Assembly (NCBI RefSeq): GCF_002159665.1
Contig: NZ_NFJC01000013.1
Coordinates: 1 to 64,000, forward strand
From: Desulfovibrio sp. An276
Lineage (GTDB): Bacteria; Desulfobacterota; Desulfovibrionia; Desulfovibrionales; Desulfovibrionaceae
Direction: 5' to 3'
DNA: 64,000 bases
Made by a program: the position numbers and the translations under genes. Under the pieces are notes generated by a model. It was not told where the DNA came from, ran no database searches, and saw only the letters and a program-made list of their open reading frames with translations. Of this stretch, positions 1-8,171 are shown in pieces (position 1 is the stretch's first letter; the number at the start of each line of letters is the position of its first letter).

Positions 1-103
1 TGTAGGGCCGAGGAAGACTACCTCGTTGATAGGCTGGAGGTGGAAGTGCCGTGAGGCATGGAGCTGACCAGTACTAATAGCCCGTGAGTCTTATTCTTCC
101 AAA
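1..103 (+). rRNA. 23S ribosomal RNA, 3' end (partial)
   Basis: The first hundred bases match the conserved 3' end of bacterial 23S rRNA: the GATAGGCTGGAGGTGGAAGTG helix side, then GACCAGTACTAATAGCC. The gene runs off the left edge, so an rRNA operon lies to the left. The end is placed where conservation is lost and is approximate by a few bases. Confidence 0.93.
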
Positions 104-146
104 AAATAAACTTCCTTCCTCCCTGTTTGATTATATATTTGCATAT

Positions 147-263
147 TTCTTGGTGACCATGGAGAGGAGGGTACACCCGATCCCATTCCGAACTCGGAAG
201 TTAAGCTCCTTTTCGCCGATGATACTGCATATCTTCATGTGGGAAAGTAGGTAGTTGCCAAGA
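147..263 (+). rRNA. 5S ribosomal RNA
   Basis: The sequence starts with TTTCTTGGTGACCATGG, has the conserved CCCGATCCCATTCCGAACTCG and GAAGTTAAGC blocks, and closes with GGTAGTTGCCAAGA, which pairs with the 5' end. The length of about 117 nt fits 5S rRNA. It lies 44 nt after the 23S end and is followed by a terminator, so it closes the rRNA operon. Confidence 0.95.
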
Positions 264-273
264 TTTTTCATGG

Positions 274-305
274 AAGCCCCGTAGAGCACGTTCTGCTCCG
301 GGGCT
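274..305 (+). terminator. rRNA operon terminator
   Basis: AGCCCCG and AGAGCA pair with TGCTC and CGGGGCT across a short loop, and the stem runs into TTTTTG. This is a standard rho-independent terminator directly after 5S. Confidence 0.85.
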
Positions 306-421
306 TTTTGCATTGTTGTTGCTCAAAAACTGTATTCATCATGCAAGAGGGGCCGTCTTCTCCCCCAGAGTATTTCTGGAGAGAATGCGGCCCCCGATTT
401 CAGTTAGGGTTTCACAGGTAA

Positions 422-938
422 TTAGTAGCTCTCGTCCTCGTCCTCATCATCGTCATAGTCCGGGTATTCAGGTGGAATCTTGCCCACAGCCTTCACAAGC
501 CTGAATTCGTCAGGATCTTCTTTCTTCACTTCCTGATAAGGAAACGGTGATCTTGTGCATCCACTCGTCTCCATAGTCGAAGACATAGAAGAAGTATTGC
601 TTGGGACTGAGATTGAGATTTGCCAGGGTCACCTCGCTGGCAAGCCTGATTTGGTCAGCCTCGTCGCTGTACTCCCTTTCGGCATCAATCGTATCTTCGG
701 AGGCGAAACGAAGAGCATGTGGGGCGTTTGGTCGCCTTCCGCCAAACTGGAAGTCCCACAAGTGATGATCGTATCTCTCGAAAAGTGTGAAAATTTCGTC
801 GTGAAGATCTTCCAGGGTGTTGGTAGAAAGGGCATCAATTGTCCTGTAGATGTCCTTGTATTTCTCCCCACAGCCCTCGAGAAGGCTGATGCACAGGCGC
901 AGATAGTAGGGTTTGCTGCCGTCAGGAACATAGGGCAT
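422..938 (-). pseudogene. pRiA4b ORF-3-like protein, frameshifted near the 3' end
   Basis: The start ATG at 938 has a strong AAGGAGG upstream. The protein carries the YVFDYGDEWMHKITV block typical of the plasmid pRiA4b ORF-3-like family, often found near mobile elements; its function is not established. The intact frame reaches ITV and then hits a stop within about ten codons. Removing one base from the three-base A run at 542-544 restores a frame reading VPYQEVKKEDPDEF and ending in a D/E-rich tail at the stop 422-424. The total then becomes exactly 172 codons. I read this as a single-base insertion (a real mutation or a sequencing error). A programmed shift is unlikely because no slippery heptamer is present. 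Confidence 0.65.
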
Positions 939-1146
939 GGAGGTCTCCTCCTTGTGGTCAGAGTAGTATTGCCTTGAGCTGTGTGAGAGCGTTTTGGAGG
1001 CTGAGCCTTGGCGCACGCCTTGCATGCCAGCGCAGCCGCGGCAGGGCGGAAAGACAAGGAGTGAGTTGCAATGCCATGACAGCCCTTGCGGGCATGGTTT
1101 TGAGGCGGCATACTGGGCTGGATAGAGATTTGATTCGGAGGATGTC

Positions 1147-1518
1147 ATGAAAGAACAGCGACGCGGACTTGCCCGTCTTGTGTATGCGCTGCGCTACTCG
1201 CTGGAGGGCCTGCGCGCTACCTGGAAGGACGAGGAAGCCTTCAGGGAGATTGTCCTGCTATGCATGGTTGGCGTTCCCCTTGGCCTGTACCTTGGTTCAT
1301 CCTGGGCAGAGCGGGTGTTGCTCATAGTGCCGCTTGTCTTGTGTGTTGTCGTGGAGCTCCTCAATACCGCCATAGAGAATGTCGTGGACCTCGTCTCGCC
1401 AGAGTGGCATCCCCTTGCCAAGAAGGCCAAGGACATGGGCAGTGCTGCCCAGTTTGTCTGCCAGATATTTCTGGCCTGTGTGTGGCTTGGCTTTCTGATT
1501 GGCCTTGTCCTTGAGTAG
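1147..1518 (+). CDS. dgkA: Diacylglycerol kinase, DgkA family
   Basis: This 123-residue inner-membrane enzyme phosphorylates diacylglycerol to phosphatidic acid with ATP, recycling lipid headgroup by-products. The family signature is clear: ELLNTAIENVVD at residues 70-81, with the catalytic glutamate at 70, and KDMGSAA at 95-101. Three membrane segments lie near residues 34-50, 56-76 and 101-122. The length is normal for the family. A good Shine-Dalgarno (GGAGGATGTC) precedes the ATG. It sits alone between two broken genes, so no operon partner suggests an extra role. Confidence 0.93.
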   Translation: MKEQRRGLARLVYALRYSLEGLRATWKDEEAFREIVLLCMVGVPLGLYLGSSWAERVLLIVPLVLCVVVELLNTAIENVVDLVSPEWHPLAKKAKDMGSAAQFVCQIFLACVWLGFLIGLVLE

Positions 1519-1536
1519 TCCCGGGGCTTGCGTGCC

Positions 1537-1901
1537 TCACATGTCCCCTGAATCTGACAAAAGCCCAAGCCTTGTGGCCCGCTCCTCCAAAAGTTTTGCG
1601 TAGTCCTTTTGAGCTCCTCAGGCAGAAAGCTTTTTTGCACAAGAGCGAACAGGACAGGCAGGCTTGCTGCAAGCTGGTCGCAGGCTGTCCGAAACTGTTT
1701 TGCATTGAGCCCGATGTTTTTGGCAAAGCTGGCAAAGTCCTCGAACTTCAGCTTGTTCTTCTTGCCGTTGATGGTCAGTGCCATTTCCTCTGGGGCATCC
1801 TTTTCAGGAATCACAAGGCGTGTGGAGAGAAGATCGTAGGCAGGGGCAAGGCGCCTTGTACGTACAACTCCATCCTGGAGCAGCGAAAAGTTCTTCAGAT
1901 G
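1537..1901 (-). pseudogene. HipA-like kinase, C-terminal fragment
   Basis: The minus strand encodes HLKNFSLL, RLAPAYDLLSTRLV, MALTINGKKNKL and FEDFASFAKNIGL, all characteristic of the C-terminal half of HipA-type serine/threonine kinases. The fragment begins inside the catalytic loop, so the N-terminal half with the ATP site is missing and no partner HipB is seen. Near 1610 the frame breaks: adding one A to an AAAA run continues as KDYAKLLEERATRLGL to a stop at 1537-1539. It is thus truncated and frameshifted, and surely not an active toxin. Confidence 0.75.
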
Positions 1902-2022
1902 CGGTCTTTGACCGGCATTTGGCGCTGCGCAAGTATTGTTTCTTCCTTGAGAAAAGGGCATAAATCGTACCTTGCGAACAGCAAATTCCCCTATACCCAC
2001 AATACTGGAGGCTTATTAGGGC

Positions 2023-3771
2023 ATGCAGATTCTGGATTGCGACGTTGTTGTCGCCGGTGGCGGGCCTGCCGGCACCTTTGCGGCTGTGAAGGCCGCGGAG
2101 GCCGGAGCCCATGTCATACTGGTGGACAAGGCCTATGTGGGCAAGAGTGGCTGCGGCACCTTCGGGGCAGGCTCCTTCAAGGCCTACATCAAGGAAGAGG
2201 ACAGCTACGATCTCTGGTACGGCAAGGCCGTTGAGGAAGGCTTCTTCATCAACGATCAGGACTGGCTCAGGCAGCATTTCGAGACCATTGGGGATCGCGT
2301 GCACGATCTCGAGCGCTACGGTGTTGTCTTCGAGAAGAATCCCAACGGTACCTACAACCGCATCGAGGGCCAGGGTTCGTCCGACGAGCGCCCCATCAAG
2401 ACGCTCATGTTCCACGGCCCCCAGTTCATGGAAGTCATGCGCAAGGCCTGTGAAAAGACGGGCGTAAAGATTGTGGATCGCGTCATGTGCGTGAGCCTTG
2501 TGCACGACAAAAAGAAACCCAATGCCATACGCGGCGTTATGGGTTTCCACGGTGTCACTGGCGAGCTCTATCTTTTCAGGGCCAAGGCCGTTGTGCTCAC
2601 CACTGGCGCCCAGGCCTACAAGTCCCACTATGCAGATCTGCATATGGTGACTGGCGATTCCCACATCATGGGCCTCAATGCAGGCGCTGCCCTTTGCAAT
2701 TACGAGTTCAACTGCCACCAGCTGACACACGCTGGCTTTGCCACCCACGGCATGAACATTTCCCAGGGCCTGGGCGCCAAGTTTGTGAACGCCCTTGGCG
2801 AGGATTTCACAGCCAAGTACGATCCAGAGTACGCCTCCCACGGCAACCTGTGGCGTATTTCCGCCTCCATGGCCATGGAAGTGCATTTCGGGCGTGGCCC
2901 CCTTTATTTTGACTACTCCTCCTACACTCCGAAGGATTGGGAGCTTTTCGCGCGCACATTGCCCCTCATGTACAGATCCTATGTGCAGGCAGGCTACGTG
3001 ACCAACGAGGGCGTCTGTCGCAAGGGCAAGCTCGAATGGGTCTCTGCCCTCATTGGCAACGTGGGCTTTGGCGGAGGATTGTGGATCGACATCAACGGTC
3101 GCACCACTCTGGAGGGCCTCTACGCAGCAGGCGATGCGTCCTACGGTCCGACCTCGGGCGTGGAGGGCTTTTGCGCCTACGCCATGCCGGCTGCCTCCAC
3201 CACGGGAACCATTGCCGGTCAGTCCGCAGCTGCCTATGCCGCAAGCGTGGATGCTGTGGAGCTGGATCAGCAGGAGATAGACGCGGCTGCCTGGGCCATG
3301 ACAGAACCCATGCGCCATGCGACTGGCTGCGATCCCGCCCATGTGGTCATAGCCGTTCAGGAAGCCCTCTTCCCCTACGACGTCTACATTCTGCGTACAG
3401 AGGAGAAGATGCAAAGGGCGCTTTGCCGCATACAGGAGATCAAGGAGGACGACGTTCCCCGCCTCAAGGCTGCGGATCCCCATGGGCTGCGCTTTGCGCT
3501 TGAGGCCAGGAACATGGTGCTTTGTGCGGAAGCCATGCTCACTGCAGCACTTTTCCGCAAGGAGAGCCGCGGCTCCCATTTGCGCCTGGACTATCCGGAA
3601 ATCGACAATGAAAACTGGCTCAAGTGGATCATGATTGAAAAGGGTAGCGACAACGGGCTTGCGCTGTCCACGAAGGACATCCCCATTGACCGCTATCCCT
3701 TGCGCCCTGAAAGGAAGCGCGAGCTGCACGCCTCCATTGCCGCTGCCAGAAAACTCGGGGAGAACATCTGA
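2023..3771 (+). CDS. AprA/FrdA-like FAD-dependent oxidoreductase
   Basis: This is a 582-residue cytoplasmic flavoprotein of the fumarate reductase/succinate dehydrogenase/adenylylsulfate reductase alpha superfamily. An N-terminal Rossmann motif AGGGPAG at 11-17, VDKAYVGKSG at about 34-43, and a second FAD-contacting block GLYAAGDASYGPTSG near 366-380 are visible. The stop overlaps the start of a two-cluster ferredoxin, so the pair probably forms an AprAB-like heterodimer passing electrons between FAD and the clusters. It is not convincingly a true APS reductase: no sat or qmo genes are nearby, and the partner ferredoxin is much shorter than AprB. The downstream symporter and porin suggest that it acts on an imported substrate, which I cannot identify. 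Confidence 0.75.
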   Translation: MQILDCDVVVAGGGPAGTFAAVKAAEAGAHVILVDKAYVGKSGCGTFGAGSFKAYIKEEDSYDLWYGKAVEEGFFINDQDWLRQHFETIGDRVHDLERYGVVFEKNPNGTYNRIEGQGSSDERPIKTLMFHGPQFMEVMRKACEKTGVKIVDRVMCVSLVHDKKKPNAIRGVMGFHGVTGELYLFRAKAVVLTTGAQAYKSHYADLHMVTGDSHIMGLNAGAALCNYEFNCHQLTHAGFATHGMNISQGLGAKFVNALGEDFTAKYDPEYASHGNLWRISASMAMEVHFGRGPLYFDYSSYTPKDWELFARTLPLMYRSYVQAGYVTNEGVCRKGKLEWVSALIGNVGFGGGLWIDINGRTTLEGLYAAGDASYGPTSGVEGFCAYAMPAASTTGTIAGQSAAAYAASVDAVELDQQEIDAAAWAMTEPMRHATGCDPAHVVIAVQEALFPYDVYILRTEEKMQRALCRIQEIKEDDVPRLKAADPHGLRFALEARNMVLCAEAMLTAALFRKESRGSHLRLDYPEIDNENWLKWIMIEKGSDNGLALSTKDIPIDRYPLRPERKRELHASIAAARKLGENI

Positions 3772-3986
3772 TGGGAGTCAGACACATAGACAAGAAAAAG
3801 TGCCTGCGCTGCGGATTGTGCGTGACCATCTGCCCGCAGGATGTCCTGCGCAGGGACGATAAGAAGTACCCTGTCATCACCTATCTGCAGGACTGTCAGT
3901 CCTGTTTTCTGTGCGAAAAGTACTGCCCGGCCCAGGCCATCACTGTCTCCGCAGACAGGGAGCGACGCCCTGTACTGCCCTGGTGA
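3771..3986 (+). CDS. 2[4Fe-4S] ferredoxin subunit
   Basis: This 71-residue protein has two complete CxxCxxCxxxC motifs: cysteines 11, 14, 17, 21 and 42, 45, 48, 52. Each set is followed by proline, as in bacterial-type ferredoxins and the N-terminal part of AprB. Its ATG overlaps the TGA of the flavoprotein gene, which implies translational coupling and a stable complex. It lacks the C-terminal tail that wraps AprA in true APS reductase. Its likely role is to feed electrons to, or accept them from, the FAD subunit. Confidence 0.88.
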   Translation: MGVRHIDKKKCLRCGLCVTICPQDVLRRDDKKYPVITYLQDCQSCFLCEKYCPAQAITVSADRERRPVLPW

Positions 3987-4065
3987 GGATGCGCCCCCTG
4001 TCTGTGACAAAGGGACAGGGGCCTTTCGGACACAAAACAGGGAGCATCCAGCAAGGAGCACCTAA

Positions 4066-4212
4066 ATGATCGCCAACATGCCAGCCGATACCTTTCTCTT
4101 CTACGTCGGCGTCTTTTTGCTGCAGTTTGTCCTCGTGACAGGCTATGGCATCTGGTGGGCACTGCAAAAGGACAAGCCCCACACTGACGATGAAGAAGGA
4201 CTCGACACCTAA
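4066..4212 (+). CDS. Small single-helix membrane protein beside symporter
   Basis: This 48-residue ORF has a good ribosome site (AAGGAG, 13 bases upstream). One hydrophobic helix spans about residues 9-31 (FLFYVGVFLLQF...GIWWAL) and is followed by a charged, acidic tail ending EEGLDT. It lies between the ferredoxin and a sodium:solute symporter. Short one-helix partners are known for several SSS-family transporters, so an accessory subunit is the most natural guess. No family is recognised with certainty. Confidence 0.6.
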   Translation: MIANMPADTFLFYVGVFLLQFVLVTGYGIWWALQKDKPHTDDEEGLDT

Positions 4213-4298
4213 AGCCGGAAAGGTCCACCAATCCCCCGTAAGCCGGACATCCAGATGGCTAATACGACCGCAAGCCTGATCACATCGGGATTTTTGTC

Positions 4299-5771
4299 AT
4301 GACCGTAACCATTCTCATACTTGTCGGGTACTTTGTACTCATGCTTGCCATTGGCTGGATTGCCTCGCGCCGCATCCGCGATTCCAGGGACTACTTTCTC
4401 GGCGGCAAGGGCTTCGGGCCCTGGCTTACGGCCTTCAAGTTCGCCTCCACCTGGGAGAGCGGCGTGAAGCTCGTGGGCGCCCCGGGCATGGCCTGGAACG
4501 TGGGCTGGGCTGGGTTTTCCATGGGGATAGCGACACCCATCTGCTACTTCTTTTCCTTTCGCGTCTTTGGCCAGCGCCTGAAGGTAGCCTTTGATCACTT
4601 CAATGTGCTGACCCTGCCGCAGCTTCTGGAAAAGCGCTACCAGAGCCGTACTGTGCGCATCCTTGCGGCTGCAGCCATAGTCATAGGCCTTGGGGGCTCC
4701 CTTGTTGCCCAGTTCAAGGCAACGGGCGAGATCTTCAGCGTGACGCTCGAGACATCCTATCTGAACGGCCTTTTCCTTGGCGCAGGCATAGTGGGCGTCT
4801 ACTGCATTCTGGGAGGGTATCTTGCCTCTGTGTGGACGGACTGCCTGCAGGGCGTTCTCATGATCATTGGCTCCATAGTCATCATGGTGGCGACTGCCAC
4901 CGTGGCCTTCGGCGGCCTGCACTGGAACTTCATCCCTGAGCTGAACTTAAGCCTTGCGGCCATTGACTCGAACCTTCTGGACATCACGGGTGGCGGGAAG
5001 ATTCCGGTCACGCAGATTGTGATCATAGTCGTAATCACCGGCCTTGTGGGTCTTGCCCTACCACAGCAAAGCGTTGCCATCTTCAGCATGCGCGACGTGC
5101 GCACAGCGCGCACGGCCCTTGTGATCTGCACCTTCTTTTCCGCTATCCTTGCCTGGACGCTTGTGCCCACAGGCATGATGGCACGCATTGTGCTCGATCC
5201 GGCAACCATACCCAACCCGGACGCAGTCATACCCCTGCTCATACAAAAGGTTCTCTCGCCTGTGACAGGCGGGCTTTTCATAGCGGCCATACTTTCGGCC
5301 ATCATGTCCACAGTGAGCGGCAGCATCGTGGTTGCAGCAGCAACGCTTTCCGAGGATATCTTCAAACTGATCATTCCCGAGCGCTACGAAAGGCATCCTG
5401 TCCTCTACAATCGCGCAGGAGCCTCGTTCTTTGTGCTTGTGTCCATGCTGCTTGCCATTGAGCCTCCCACGATCATCTTCTGGATAGGCGTCTTTGCCTT
5501 CGGCTTTCTGGTCTTCACCTTCCTCATGCCCATGATAGGCGTCATCCTGCTTCCGCGCACACCAGCAAGGGCAGTCATTGCGCAGATGGTAGTAACCATG
5601 ATTGTCATTCCCATCTGGACCATTGTCGGACAGAAGGCAACCGGCATCCCTGCGCTGTTGGTGGGCCTTGTGATCTCGCCGCTCAGCTTCTTTGCTGTGT
5701 ACTGGCTTACAAGGGAAAAGCTCTTGAGAGAGGATATGGCACGGCTGTGGAAGAAGTTCGCGCGACTCTAG
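4299..5771 (+). CDS. Sodium:solute symporter (SSS family)
   Basis: This 490-residue inner-membrane transporter has about thirteen hydrophobic segments. The N-terminus is characteristic of the SSS/PutP-PanF superfamily: an SRRIRDSRDYFLGGKGFG block after helix 1, then WESGVKLVGAPG. It is predicted to import a small organic solute with sodium. The substrate cannot be read from the sequence. It sits in a same-strand series with a flavoprotein, ferredoxin and small membrane protein upstream and a porin downstream. No strong Shine-Dalgarno is seen before the ATG at 4299. A 15-codon ORF starting at 4256 ends across this start and might couple translation. Confidence 0.88.
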   Translation: MTVTILILVGYFVLMLAIGWIASRRIRDSRDYFLGGKGFGPWLTAFKFASTWESGVKLVGAPGMAWNVGWAGFSMGIATPICYFFSFRVFGQRLKVAFDHFNVLTLPQLLEKRYQSRTVRILAAAAIVIGLGGSLVAQFKATGEIFSVTLETSYLNGLFLGAGIVGVYCILGGYLASVWTDCLQGVLMIIGSIVIMVATATVAFGGLHWNFIPELNLSLAAIDSNLLDITGGGKIPVTQIVIIVVITGLVGLALPQQSVAIFSMRDVRTARTALVICTFFSAILAWTLVPTGMMARIVLDPATIPNPDAVIPLLIQKVLSPVTGGLFIAAILSAIMSTVSGSIVVAAATLSEDIFKLIIPERYERHPVLYNRAGASFFVLVSMLLAIEPPTIIFWIGVFAFGFLVFTFLMPMIGVILLPRTPARAVIAQMVVTMIVIPIWTIVGQKATGIPALLVGLVISPLSFFAVYWLTREKLLREDMARLWKKFARL

Positions 5772-6448
5772 ACGATACGGGAAGGTTGGGGCAGGAGCTT
5801 TCAAGCTCGGGCCTCAACTGGACTGTTCCTGCCCTGTACAAGCGCTACGGTTTCTTGCGCAGGCTGAAGGAAGAGGTCTTTTTCGATCTGCTCTACTACC
5901 CCTACTGGTTCTTGAGCTATCGGGAGGAGCTTTCCTGGCGATTCTTCGGGAAGAGGCAGGTTGAAGAGCTGCGCATTCTGGATGGTGTGAGCGCTCGCTC
6001 GCAAAAGCTCATTCAGGCCCCGGAAAGTGTGCGCGAGCGCATTGTGTTTGCCGAAGGCCCGGAGGATTGCGCACATCCGGACAATGCGCTCAAGACGTGT
6101 GGGGGCAGGCAGTTTGCGGAAGCCTTGGTGTTCAGGGGTGAGGATGTCCTGGTCAGGGCCAGGGCACACGTGGTGTCCTGCACTGTGACAAAAGAAGAGG
6201 CCCTTCAAAAGGGGTACTGCGATCTTTTGCGGGACATGGGCAAATTCTACAATAGACCACTGGGACTTTGGGCCACCATGACAAGTCTTGGGCAGGAGGC
6301 TGCACGTATCTGCAAGCCTTTCTGGATCATGCGCTCCCAAAGCCACGAGGAGAGGGTCTTTGTCTTTGACGCGAGCACTGGCCTTGGCGGTGTGGCAGAG
6401 TACTGGAATGTGGTGGACTATCTGACAAATACTGGGGGAGAAGGATGA
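5747..6448 (+). CDS. Hypothetical protein between symporter and porin
   Basis: I do not recognise this 233-residue protein. The GTG at 5747 overlaps the symporter stop by 25 bases, and its own stop overlaps the porin ATG (ATGA), so it is embedded in the operon. It has no signal peptide and no strong transmembrane segment. The N-terminal third is rich in aromatic residues (FFDLLYYPYWFLSY); the C-terminal part is mixed alpha/beta in appearance with FVFDAST. The start is uncertain: a TTG at 5786 with GGGAAGG directly before it is an alternative. Its position implies a cytoplasmic role linked to the imported substrate. Confidence 0.6.
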   Translation: MEEVRATLDDTGRLGQELSSSGLNWTVPALYKRYGFLRRLKEEVFFDLLYYPYWFLSYREELSWRFFGKRQVEELRILDGVSARSQKLIQAPESVRERIVFAEGPEDCAHPDNALKTCGGRQFAEALVFRGEDVLVRARAHVVSCTVTKEEALQKGYCDLLRDMGKFYNRPLGLWATMTSLGQEAARICKPFWIMRSQSHEERVFVFDASTGLGGVAEYWNVVDYLTNTGGEG

Positions 6449-8079
6449 GGAACAACACAAGAGATGCTGTCCAGGAAGATGGCCGTTTGAAAAAAAGTCC
6501 CAGAAAAGGGACAGGAGTCTTTGCAAGGGGCCTGCAGGTATTGCTTTTGGCAGCAGGACTTGTTTTCGCGCAGGCTCAAGGTGTCCGGGCAGTGGATTTC
6601 AAGGTTGCCGGCGAATGGGTCGTGAACTTTGACTACGGCCAGAACGGCAACTTCACTGGCGGCAACGGCCAGACAGGCTACAACGGCAGCCAGGACGAAT
6701 TCGACGCCAAGCAGCGGCTGCGCATACAGGTGGACGCTGTGGTCTCGGAGTATCTCTCCGGCACGGTCTTTTTCGAAATCGGCGAAACTACATGGGGCGA
6801 CGCCCCGACTGGTGGCGCTCTGGGCACGGATCAGCCCATCATAGAGGTGCGCCGCGCCTACATAGACTGGACCATCCCGGACACGAACTTCAAGGTGCGC
6901 ATGGGCCTGCAGGGCGCCATTGTGCCAAGCTACGCCATGGCAAAGCCGCAAAGCCTTGGCGATGACTTTGCTGCAGTGGCCTTCAGCTGGCAGTTCCACG
7001 AGAACGTGGGCGTGAGCGGCTTTTGGGGCAGGCTCTACAACGACAACTACGCTGGCCGCCCCAATGGCAGCGGGGGACGTTCCTACGCGAACTATCTGGA
7101 CAATCTGGATGCCTTTGTGCTGACTCTGCCCGTGACCTTCGATATGGGCAAGGTGACACCCTGGGTCATGTATGCAGCCATTGGCCCCAATGCCTTCAAG
7201 GGCTATGGTGAAAACGGGGAGTTTGACGGCGAAAGGTACGGCAATTTCAGCAATGCCACGGGCGTGTCCGGCCCCTGGATCACCAGAGGCCTTTTGCCTG
7301 CCTGGGCCAACAAGGTGATATTGCGCGGCGCAGACAAGGCCTTCGACTCCTACGGCAACGGTTTCTGGGCTGGTGTGACCGGCGACATTACGGTCATGGA
7401 CGCCCTGCGCATAGCCTGGGATTTTACCTACGGCACTGTGAGCTTTGATTCCAGCGCCTTCAACCGTCAGGGCTGGATGGGTGCCCTGCTTGTGGAATAC
7501 GCCTTTGACTGGGGCACACCCGGCCTTGTGGGCTGGTACGCGACAGGCGACGACGCAAACCTTGGCAACGGTTCCGAGCGTCTGCCTTCCATCAGCACTG
7601 GCGCCATGGACAATGTCTTTTCCAACTACGCCCTGGACGGCAAGGTCTACATCGGTCGCGACGCTGCCATGTACAACAACCTCGCTGGCTCCTGGGCGAT
7701 TGGCCTGCGCGTGCGTGACGTAAGCTTTATCGAGAACCTGACTCACATCTTCCGGGTGTACTACATAGGCGGCACAAACAGTGCCGGCATCCTGGACGAG
7801 GCGCGCAGCCGCGACTTCAATCCCACGCCCAACAACTTTGGCGGCCAGGCCTATGGCGTGGAGAACATGTATCTGACGGACCACGACTCTGCCATGGAAT
7901 TTGGCGTGACTTCGGTCCTTGATGTGTACGAAAATCTCAAAATAGCCCTGGACGTGGGCTATATTGCTCTGTGGCTGGACAAATCCGAGGATGTCTGGGG
8001 CAGCTCCAAAATCAACGGCAGGGACGACACCACGCGTGACGCCTGGAACGCCAACCTGATGTTCCTCTATTCCTTCTAA
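6445..8079 (+). CDS. Outer membrane porin, Desulfovibrio type
   Basis: This 544-residue beta-barrel protein has a signal peptide: basic residues to about 29, then a hydrophobic core LQVLLLAAGLVF, with likely cleavage after QGVRA near residue 49. The mature part is full of alternating aromatic/polar strands and ends in phenylalanine (LMFLYSF), as outer membrane proteins recognised by BamA do. It resembles the homotrimeric porins abundant in Desulfovibrio. The ATG overlaps the stop of the preceding gene. As the last gene of the series it would give the symporter substrate passage through the outer membrane. A stem-loop follows the stop. Confidence 0.85.
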   Translation: MRNNTRDAVQEDGRLKKSPRKGTGVFARGLQVLLLAAGLVFAQAQGVRAVDFKVAGEWVVNFDYGQNGNFTGGNGQTGYNGSQDEFDAKQRLRIQVDAVVSEYLSGTVFFEIGETTWGDAPTGGALGTDQPIIEVRRAYIDWTIPDTNFKVRMGLQGAIVPSYAMAKPQSLGDDFAAVAFSWQFHENVGVSGFWGRLYNDNYAGRPNGSGGRSYANYLDNLDAFVLTLPVTFDMGKVTPWVMYAAIGPNAFKGYGENGEFDGERYGNFSNATGVSGPWITRGLLPAWANKVILRGADKAFDSYGNGFWAGVTGDITVMDALRIAWDFTYGTVSFDSSAFNRQGWMGALLVEYAFDWGTPGLVGWYATGDDANLGNGSERLPSISTGAMDNVFSNYALDGKVYIGRDAAMYNNLAGSWAIGLRVRDVSFIENLTHIFRVYYIGGTNSAGILDEARSRDFNPTPNNFGGQAYGVENMYLTDHDSAMEFGVTSVLDVYENLKIALDVGYIALWLDKSEDVWGSSKINGRDDTTRDAWNANLMFLYSF

Positions 8080-8114
8080 ACGCCATGGGGGTGTGGCGCC
8101 TCTTCAATATGCAC

Positions 8115-8147
8115 GAGGCTCCCCTGACGCAAGGCAAGGGGAGCCTC
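8115..8147 (+). terminator. Stem-loop after porin
   Basis: GAGGCTCCCCT pairs perfectly with AGGGGAGCCTC across an 11-base loop, 35 bases after the porin stop. The T-run is weak (AAACTTT). A diverged copy of this hairpin with its flanks occurs at 10616-10666. Confidence 0.65.
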
Positions 8148-8171
8148 AAACTTTGGAGGAGTGGGCGGCGC

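Noticed and set aside
1144-2000. Minus-strand 268-codon frame as a complete HipA protein
   Set aside because: Only the middle part matches HipA; the N-terminal 33 codons and the part after the frameshift are unrelated, and the latter overlaps dgkA in antisense.
2023-3986. Genuine adenylylsulfate reductase (aprBA)
   Set aside because: Gene order is flavoprotein first, the ferredoxin is only 71 residues, and sat, qmoABC and related genes are absent. A superfamily-level call is safer.
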